This document shows, in pieces, positions 57,620-64,000 of a stretch of DNA of 64,000 bases. Within the stretch, counting starts at the first letter, position 1; every line of letters starts with the position of its first letter. The notes beneath the pieces were generated by a model. It was not told the DNA's origin and searched no databases. It saw nothing but the letters and a program-made list of their open reading frames with translations. Both the position numbers and the translations under genes were made by a program. Source of the stretch: Petunia secreta (Eukaryota > Streptophyta > Magnoliopsida > Solanales > Solanaceae); the NCBI GenBank assembly GCA_029990175.1, contig JARKIP010000021.1:21457501-21521500 (forward strand), in the 5' to 3' direction.

Positions 57620-59060
57620 GGTTGTCTTCGATTGTCTACGATAGGCTTCAATAATAATGTCTTCGATTGTATACGATAGACTTGATAAAGAACCACGCCT
57701 CTGATTGTCTACGGTAGACTTGGTAAATGTGACGTCTCCGATTATTTACGGTAGACTTCATAGAAAAAACGTCTTCGATTGTATACGATAGACTTCATAA
57801 AGGATGCCTTCGATTGTCTATGATAGGCTTTAATAATGTGGCCTTCGATTGTATACGATAGGCTTCAATAATAATGTCTTCGATTGTATACGATAGATTT
57901 GATAAAGAACCACGCTTCCGATTGTCTACGGTAGACTTGGTAAATGTGACGTCTCCGATTGTTTACGGTAGACTTCATAAAATAATGTCTCCGATTGTAT
58001 ACGGTAGACTTCATAAATAAGCATCTCCGATTGTACACGGTAGACTTGATGAAGTAGCGTCTTCGATTGTATGTGATAGACTGGATAATAAAACCATCAT
58101 AATAAAATCGTTGAGATAATGAAACCGATTGTATACGATAAATCTGATTTAAAAGGCCATTGGAATAAAACCACCAATTGTATATGGTTGATCAAATATA
58201 AGAAAGTCATTGAAATAATACATCCGATTGTGTGCGATGATTCCAAAATTGAAAACCATTGTAATAATATCATTGATTGTATACGATGATTCCCATATAG
58301 AAAGCCATTGAAATAATTCTACCGATTGTATACGATAGATCCAAAATAGAAAACCCTTGAAATAATACCATCGGTTGTGTACGATGGATCCGATATAAAA
58401 GCCATTGGAATAAAACTACCAACTATATATGATTGATCCAATATAAGAAAGCCATTGGAATAATACCATCGATTGTGTATGATGATTCCAAGAAATTGAA
58501 AGCCATTGGAATAATACCATCGATTTGTATTCGATAGATCCAATATAAGAAATTATTGGAGTAATGCCACCGATTGTGTACGATGATTTCAAGAAATTAA
58601 AAGCCATTGGAAAATACCGTCGATTGTATACGATAATTCACCTATAGAATGCCGTTGGAATATTTCCACCGATTGTGTACGGTGGATCCAATGAAAAGTC
58701 ATTGGAATAATACCACCGATTGTATATGATTGATCAAATATAAGAAGGTCATCGGAATAATACCACCGATTGTGTACGATGATTCTAATATTGAAAGTCA
58801 TTGGAACAATACCACCGATTGTGTACGATGATTCCAATATCGAAAGCCATTAGAATAATACCACCGATTGTGTACGGTGGATCCAATATAGAAAGTCGTT
58901 GTCTTCAATAATAACTTCCTTGATGGTCTGCGGTACCAATAATACTTCAATCAATCGTCTATGATAAGTTTTGGCAACAATTTTTCCAAACTAATATCAC
59001 CGGTTGTCTACGGTAAATAATGACAATAAAGTGACGTCTTCGGTTGTCATCAATAGACTT
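57620..59060. repeat. 1.4-kb tandem array (GATTGTNTACGATNGA motif), two subfamilies
   Basis: About 30 copies of a core like CGATTGTATACGATAGACTT. In 57620-58090 the units are about 35-40 bp (core plus TGATAAAGAACCACG-type spacer). From 58090 they lengthen to about 45-50 bp with the spacer AAAGCCATTGGAATAATACC. The centre of the core is nearly self-complementary (GTATAC). It lies on the 3' side of the gag-bearing Tat/Ogre-like element; such arrays are known in the 3' UTR of that lineage. The long minus-strand ORFs across it are repeat artefacts. Confidence 0.92.
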
Positions 59061-60439
59061 GATGTTGGTACTTGTAAAATAAATGGTAGAATAGCCTGCA
59101 AAATAAAGTTTTCATTAAATTTATATAGACATGAAAATGTCAAAGATAAAGGAGATATAAAATGAGAGTTTAAGTCGTCTGGCTTATATTTGGTGAAGCC
59201 ATAAAGAGTTAAGTGTGGTCCTTGAACAAAACTGGAGTTAATGCTTAATTCTTGCAAAGTGTAAAGTAAAGTTGTCAATAAAGCAATAAAGTTTTGATTA
59301 AGCAAGGGCAGAAATAGTATAGAGATATAAAATCATTTCGCATATGCGATGAATCAGATAATGCTTCCAATCTCGGTCGGTTATCTTGGTAATATTGTTT
59401 AATGTGTATGTCAAATAATCTCCAATGAATTGATCGTTGCTAGTTTTCCTCATTTTGCTGCTTTGAGAATTCCCGCACTCAAAGAAAAATTGTTAGTTGT
59501 GGGAGGGAGGGAGAAGAGTTTGATTCATGCTTACTCAAGCTTTCATCCTGCAACTGCTTCCTTCTTCTCACTTTGTCTAGATTTGTGGTTCGTCTTTGAG
59601 ACTTGGCCAATGAACTTTGTTGTATTTCAGATTGTGACATATATATTTGAACAAGTTGAACGTCCATTATCTTGCAACTCTGCACCATTCCCGAGAAACC
59701 ACTTCTCGAAATTTTGTCTATTCATCTTCCATCAGGCAATACCGCCTTTTGCAAAAATGTGCCCCAGTTATGATCTTTTACATCTTTAACTCGCTTTGCG
59801 AAAATTTGCCCCAGTTGCTATCTTTCAATTCTTCAACTTGACTTTGCAAAATTTGCCCCCAATTTCCATTTCTCACATCTTCAGATTTCTTTACGAAAAT
59901 TACCCCAGTTGCTTTTCAGGGAAAATGAAAATTTAAATATTAAAGAGTCGAGTCGATGGAAGAGCATATGTATCCCTCAGTGGGAATCAGACTGTGCGTA
60001 GCTATGCTTACATATAACTTTTTAGGGAAATATGGAAATCTAAGTACGAAGCCGAAGCCGAATCCGAATTGGAGTGCCTATACATCTGCCCAGATGCATA
60101 GTTCGGAATTACATCACCAAAAGATAAATAAGCTTAAAGCATTACAATATTTTGAATGAATCTGATGTGGATTGTTTACTTATCCTGTTGCCATTCCAGA
60201 AATCAGGCCAAAAATAGTTCAAAATTACATAAAAGAGGAAATGGGGAATTTCTATGCTAATGCATCCAAACTCTATATGAGTTACTACGTATCTCGCCTT
60301 GGGAATCAGGTTACGCGTAGTTCACATTACATAGAAAATTACATTGAATGAAAAAGGCTTCTTGTGATGCTTGTCAAAAGTTGATTTGATAGCTATTGGC
60401 CAGATTTTTCCTTTAACTTCTTTGGCAGGGAAAATTTCT
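59061..60439 (-). other. Untranslated part of the Tat/Ogre-like element
   Basis: No domain. Contains repeated leader-like words on the plus strand: CTCAGTGGGAATCAGACTGT (59977) and CTCGCCTTGGGAATCAGGTT (60293), both followed by a GCGTAG-type tail. RT, RNase H and integrase, expected after gag, are absent. Confidence 0.5.
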
Positions 60440-62418
60440 TTAATAAAGCCTGCCCCGGTTTGGATTTGTCTTGATTTTTCTTCTATGCTGAAAGCTTTTG
60501 GTCCTCCAGACTTTGTAACTTCGAGATTTCATCTTAGTTGGTAGCTTTGTTTGGCTCTCTAGGATCACAATGATCTCTTTTTCTGCCTCATCAACTGATA
60601 TCAAATGTATGCCATACTCATCATCTGCCAAAAGGTTGTTATCAGCAGGTGCATTCCTGATGAGTTGAATCGAACCTTCTTGGATTAAAGTTTCAACTGC
60701 ATTTTTTAGATTGTAACAATTTTTAGTGTCATGTCCTGGAGCCACTGAATGATAGGCACAATGTTTGGTTCCATCGAACAATTTTGGAAGAGGATTAGGG
60801 GTTGCATCAGCAATACGGTAGATCACTCCAGCTGCCCTTAGCCTTTCATAAAGCTGACTGAAAGGTTCCGCTAAAGGTGTGTAGGTTTTGTATGTCTTCT
60901 TGCTAGGATTAGCGCGTGGATTTGGTACGGCCGGGCGATTTCGAAAAGTGCAGACTTGGGGATCGGTAATTACTGATTGGTTGCCAAGTGGTTGCTGGTA
61001 ATAAACAGGTTGAGCATTGTAGACTGGATATGGAATGCTTTGGTAAGTAGGCTGAGGTAGCGAGTTCTTGGTAGTAACAACATCAACTTCCTTCTCCATT
61101 TCCTTGTTCAACTTCCCAACAGAACCAAATTCTATTGCTTTGCTAATCGCTTGTAGAACGGCTAAGTCGGAGAGCCTTCCAGATTTCAAACCAGCTTCAA
61201 GAGTTTCCCCGATTTTAATAAGATTGGCAAAGGTGGAATCGGTCATGGCCACCATTCGATCATAGTAAAATTCCTCCAATGTTTCAATGAAGTGTGAACC
61301 CATTTCTCCTTCATTCATAGAGGCTTAACTTTCGCAGCTTCGCTCCTCCAACGTACTGCATACTCCCTAAAAGTTTCAGTTGGCTTCTTTCGGAACTTAA
61401 CAATGGCTAGACGATCTAATGGCATTTAGATATTGAATTGAAAATGCTCCATAAAATCTTGTGCCATGTCTTTCTAAGAAGTCCATTTGCTAGGCCCTTG
61501 TTCAGAATAGTCTAAAGCTTCTCTCTCCAAACTGTTAATGAATAACTTTATTTGCATCCCTTCATTCTTCGCAACGCCCAAAGTTTTGCAATACCGCCTC
61601 AAATGGGATCGAGGGTTTCCCTTTCCATTAACAAATTTGGGCGCCTTATATCCTTCTGGATACTCAATCCCTAGGTGAATAGAAAGATCTTCATATTCTA
61701 AGCTTCCTTTATTCATGCCAATTGATGCTTTATTAATAGCACTCATTACCCATGTTTGCACTTTCTTTTCTAGTTCTTCATTTGCATCAACCATCATTCC
61801 CGATCCCCTAACATCAACCTGTATGGGATGAACATTTAGACCACCTAGTGTTGCCACCTGGACCATGGTTATAGGCGGGTTTCCTGAGTAAGGTTGCTGG
61901 GTAGACTCATTTAGGTATATGGGTATCTGATGGGAATAAAGAGCATAAGCTGGGTAGGAGGTATAAGAAGGGCATGGAGTATAAGGCGGGTATTGATGGT
62001 AGGGTGCATAGCTATGTGGAATCATTTGGCTTGTATGTGAAGTCACTTGTGTAGATTGAGTGTTGTTAGGTGGGAGAGAGTGAACAGAAGGTGGATTGTT
62101 TTGGTTAAGGGGTGCATTTGGGGTGTTAACGGCGGATGTCGGTACATGGGAGGTATTTGGAAATACTGGGGTGTTCAAACTTGTGGCTCCAAAGTTTGGG
62201 TTATCAGAAGATTGAATTATTGGTATGTTTTGATTTAAGATTTGAGACGGGCTTGGTCCATGAGTTAGCGTTGTTGGCAATTTCTTCAATCTTTCCATCT
62301 CAACTCGCATACATTCTATCTTTCGAGTCATTCTGGCTATTTGTTCATTATGAATAATGATCACTTGCTCATTTGGAGACTTGGGGATACCAGTCTAATT
62401 ATCGGTCAAATCAGTCAT
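60440..62418 (-). pseudogene. Tat/Ogre-like Ty3/gypsy gag, broken
   Basis: Starts at 62418 (MTDLTDN, then a TAG near 62398). A Met-rich coiled coil ('RMTRKIECMRVEMERLK') leads to a Pro/Tyr/Ser/Asn-rich region (62200-61880). The capsid core follows: 'DLSIHLGIEYPEGYKAPKF', 'RSHLRRYCKTLGV', 'IKLFINSLEREALDYSE'. Stops near 61474 and 61427 and a frameshift near 61322 interrupt the next part ('FREYAVRWRSEAAKV'), which resumes at 61318 with 'FYYDRMVAMTDSTFANLI' and 'GLKSGRLSDLAVL'. Near the C-terminus 'CAYHSVAPGHDTKNCYNLK' is the Cys-X2-His...His...Cys element typical of this lineage. The product would have bound element RNA. The lineage call is from motif memory. Confidence 0.85.
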
Positions 62419-63620
62419 TGCTTTTTTCACTTTGGCTTAGACACTTAACCAACTCGGGAGTCAACACAAATCAAACTCTCTTTTGGGGAATAATCAAAAC
62501 AAAAATTCAAAATATAACTATGTTAGTTTGCAAAATTGTACACAATCACGTAGCGCGCATCACATAGCGCTTTGCATTTTAAACAAGTTTTCATGTGGCA
62601 ATCACAATTAGTTGAGCGTAAAATAAAATGTAGGCGCATCCTACCCTGTAAGGTGCCTTTTTTATGCCAGAGGTAGGCCTAATCGTCAAGTAGCCAACCA
62701 ATGCAGTAGGAATAGATTGATCCAAACTATTGCCAATGTGAAATTTAGGAGATAATGATACAACAAACAATAAAAATTTAAAAGACTGCATTTTATTAAA
62801 ATATTTTTAACAATACAATGCTTTGAGAAGAAATCCGGAAATAAACCACAACCATGTGGTAATACGCTACTTTTTTTAATAAAATAAATAATAAAAATAC
62901 AATAACTCAGTCCTCAAAACTAAAATGGCAATTCTTTGCTCCTTGCTGGATCCAGATCTGTCAACTGCTACTTTTCAACTGTATTGGATGCATTGGCAAA
63001 CAACTGTGAACAATCTTCCTGCAAACAAAAGGAATAGTGAACAATCTTCCTGCAAACAAAAGGAATAGTGAGGCAACTCTCAAATTTGGCAGAGACAACC
63101 CGACATGGATCCATCTATGATCACCACATACCAAAAAATAAAAGGGTGGTTTCTTAATTATTGGATGCGGTACCAAGGACCGGGTCCAAACTAAGATGTA
63201 TATGCATGCATGTCCTAAGCTTCTTCTAAGAGTGGGCTAACGGTTGAGGCTGACTCGACCTATACGGGATAGGCATGGCCTCATAAATCAGTAGAACCGG
63301 CTATGACAAAACCAGATAATATCCATATCCCGAACTAACTTTTGGTGACACGAAAGAAATTTTAAAGAGTGAGGTAAGGGCAATGCCCTTTCTTCGTAAC
63401 TACATGTCAAGCGGGTCCCTCGTGATGAAATCGAAGAGGTGAAAGAGAATTGACAAGTTTCCATGAGGGAGGAAATATGAACGGAATGCGGACTTATGCA
63501 CAAATAAAGTGTAATACATGCTTTCTAAGGCAAACCAAACAAACAGATATAATAAAGCAAATAAATTAATCATGCTAGTCGCAAATAATTGGAAACCTTT
63601 ATGGTCAAAACCTTTATTGC
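62419..63620 (-). other. Leader of the Tat/Ogre-like element
   Basis: No long frame. A 34-bp tandem duplication (GTGAACAATCTTCCTGCAAA...) lies at 63005-63072. Ogre elements often have an extra ORF before gag, but none is recognisable here. Confidence 0.5.
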
Positions 63621-63621
63621 T

Positions 63622-63638
63622 CCCCAGCGGAGTCGCCA
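63622..63638 (-). promoter_or_regulatory. PBS-like site TGGCGACTCCGCTGGGG
   Basis: On the minus strand it lies a few bases past a CA-type LTR end (GGGTTCA). TGGCGACTC-type sequences occur at this place in many plant gypsy elements; I do not assign the tRNA. A second GGTGGCGACTC lies inside the LTR at about 63735. Confidence 0.6.
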
Positions 63639-63644
63639 CACTGT

Positions 63645-63921
63645 TGAACCCTCAAAAAATAACCCCGAAAGGCTAAATTTAGGAATATCAACTAAATGGA
63701 CTAACTCTTTTGGAGCTTTTAGAGTCGCCACCCAATTTACGAAAAAATAGGGAACCAAATAAGCAAATGCGTGCGAAACTCTGTTTTAGAAAAAGGCAGT
63801 CTTTCAGAGACCATAAAGTAAGAGGTTTTGCTAATTTCGAAAGGACGTTTTCAAGGTCTTTCGAAATTCCGTTAACAACGGTTAATCCGACAGGTTTCCA
63901 GATATTGCAAGTACATTTAAA

Positions 63922-63954
<33 letters not shown>

Positions 63955-64000
63955 TAATTAATTAATTAAAAATAAAATTTATTTGCGAAAAATGTTAATT
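63645..64000 (-). repeat. 3' part of the 5' LTR of the Tat/Ogre-like element
   Basis: Ends in GGGTTCA on the minus strand before the PBS-like site. Contains an (AAT)n microsatellite (63922-63952) followed by an (AATT)n tract (63952-63970). Runs beyond the window, so its start and partner LTR cannot be checked. Confidence 0.55.

Larger units (their letters stand above)
60440..64000 (-). mobile_element. Gag-only Tat/Ogre-like LTR element, 5' LTR cut by the window edge
   Basis: Minus orientation: LTR end near 63644, a PBS-like TGGCGACTCCGCTGGGG at 63638-63622, a 1.2-kb leader, gag, then no pol. The element probably continues left through the tandem array to about 57.6 kb. With pol missing it is either a deletion derivative or a natural non-autonomous (TR-GAG-type) element. 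Left boundary not established. Confidence 0.6.

Noticed and set aside
58319..58837. Minus-strand ORFs with repeated 'YTIGGI' words
   Set aside because: They arise from the tandem array with a unit length sometimes divisible by 3; stops occur in all frames at unit boundaries.
57620..59060. CRISPR-like appearance of repeats and spacers
   Set aside because: Spacers are themselves repeated and the context is a plant retrotransposon; this is a tandem repeat.

Overview
The window is plant nuclear DNA, almost certainly from a eudicot and most likely from a large, repeat-rich Solanaceae genome such as Nicotiana. The family assignment is inference from element types and general sequence character; the plant assignment is direct. 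Genes have GT..AG introns, intergenic DNA is AT-rich, and most of the 64 kb is nested transposable elements. I see two apparently intact host genes: a UDP-glycosyltransferase of the UGT92A1-like type (+ strand, 44971-46713, two exons) and a NIN-like (NLP, RWP-RK/PB1) transcription factor (- strand, 55171-48762, six exons). All NLP splice phases agree and the exon sum is 2,520 nt, divisible by 3.

Left part (1-24.3 kb): remnants of a Ulp1/DUF1985-type transposon gene (-, 1-1450); an antisense LINE fragment (1935-3400); then a LINE bounded by a perfect 21-bp target duplication (3440-3460 and 16087-16107). That LINE was itself interrupted by a 7.55-kb Ty3/gypsy element (8487-16036, 5-bp TSD with one mismatch, iMet-type PBS, PPT). 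Next come a foldback repeat, a third LINE fragment split by a Stowaway MITE, two further MITE candidates, microsatellites, a Helitron 3' terminus and a truncated gypsy gag-protease block.

Middle (26-37.3 kb): an 11.2-kb Ty1/copia element of Sirevirus type on the - strand (26033-37260, TSD AGGAT, two LTRs of about 0.9 kb). It has a rearranged gag, a broken pol and an extra open reading frame downstream of pol with a plant 'transposon protein'-like domain and a coiled coil. It sits just upstream of a clear Helitron 3' end (37363-37390). From 37.4 to 44.4 kb there is a non-autonomous MULE with 9-bp TSD and a candidate Helitron, with no recognisable host gene.

Right part (44.4-64 kb): the UGT, with a Stowaway MITE in its upstream region; the NLP gene, whose third intron contains a collapsed copy of the same gypsy family that interrupts the LINE; a roughly 100-bp tandem repeat; a second foldback repeat with a 90-bp almost perfect palindrome; and a - strand Tat/Ogre-like element carrying gag only (60440-62418) with a 1.4-kb tandem array on its 3' side (57620-59060) and its 5' LTR running off the right edge. 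Nothing here is a prokaryotic operon, CRISPR array or RNA gene.
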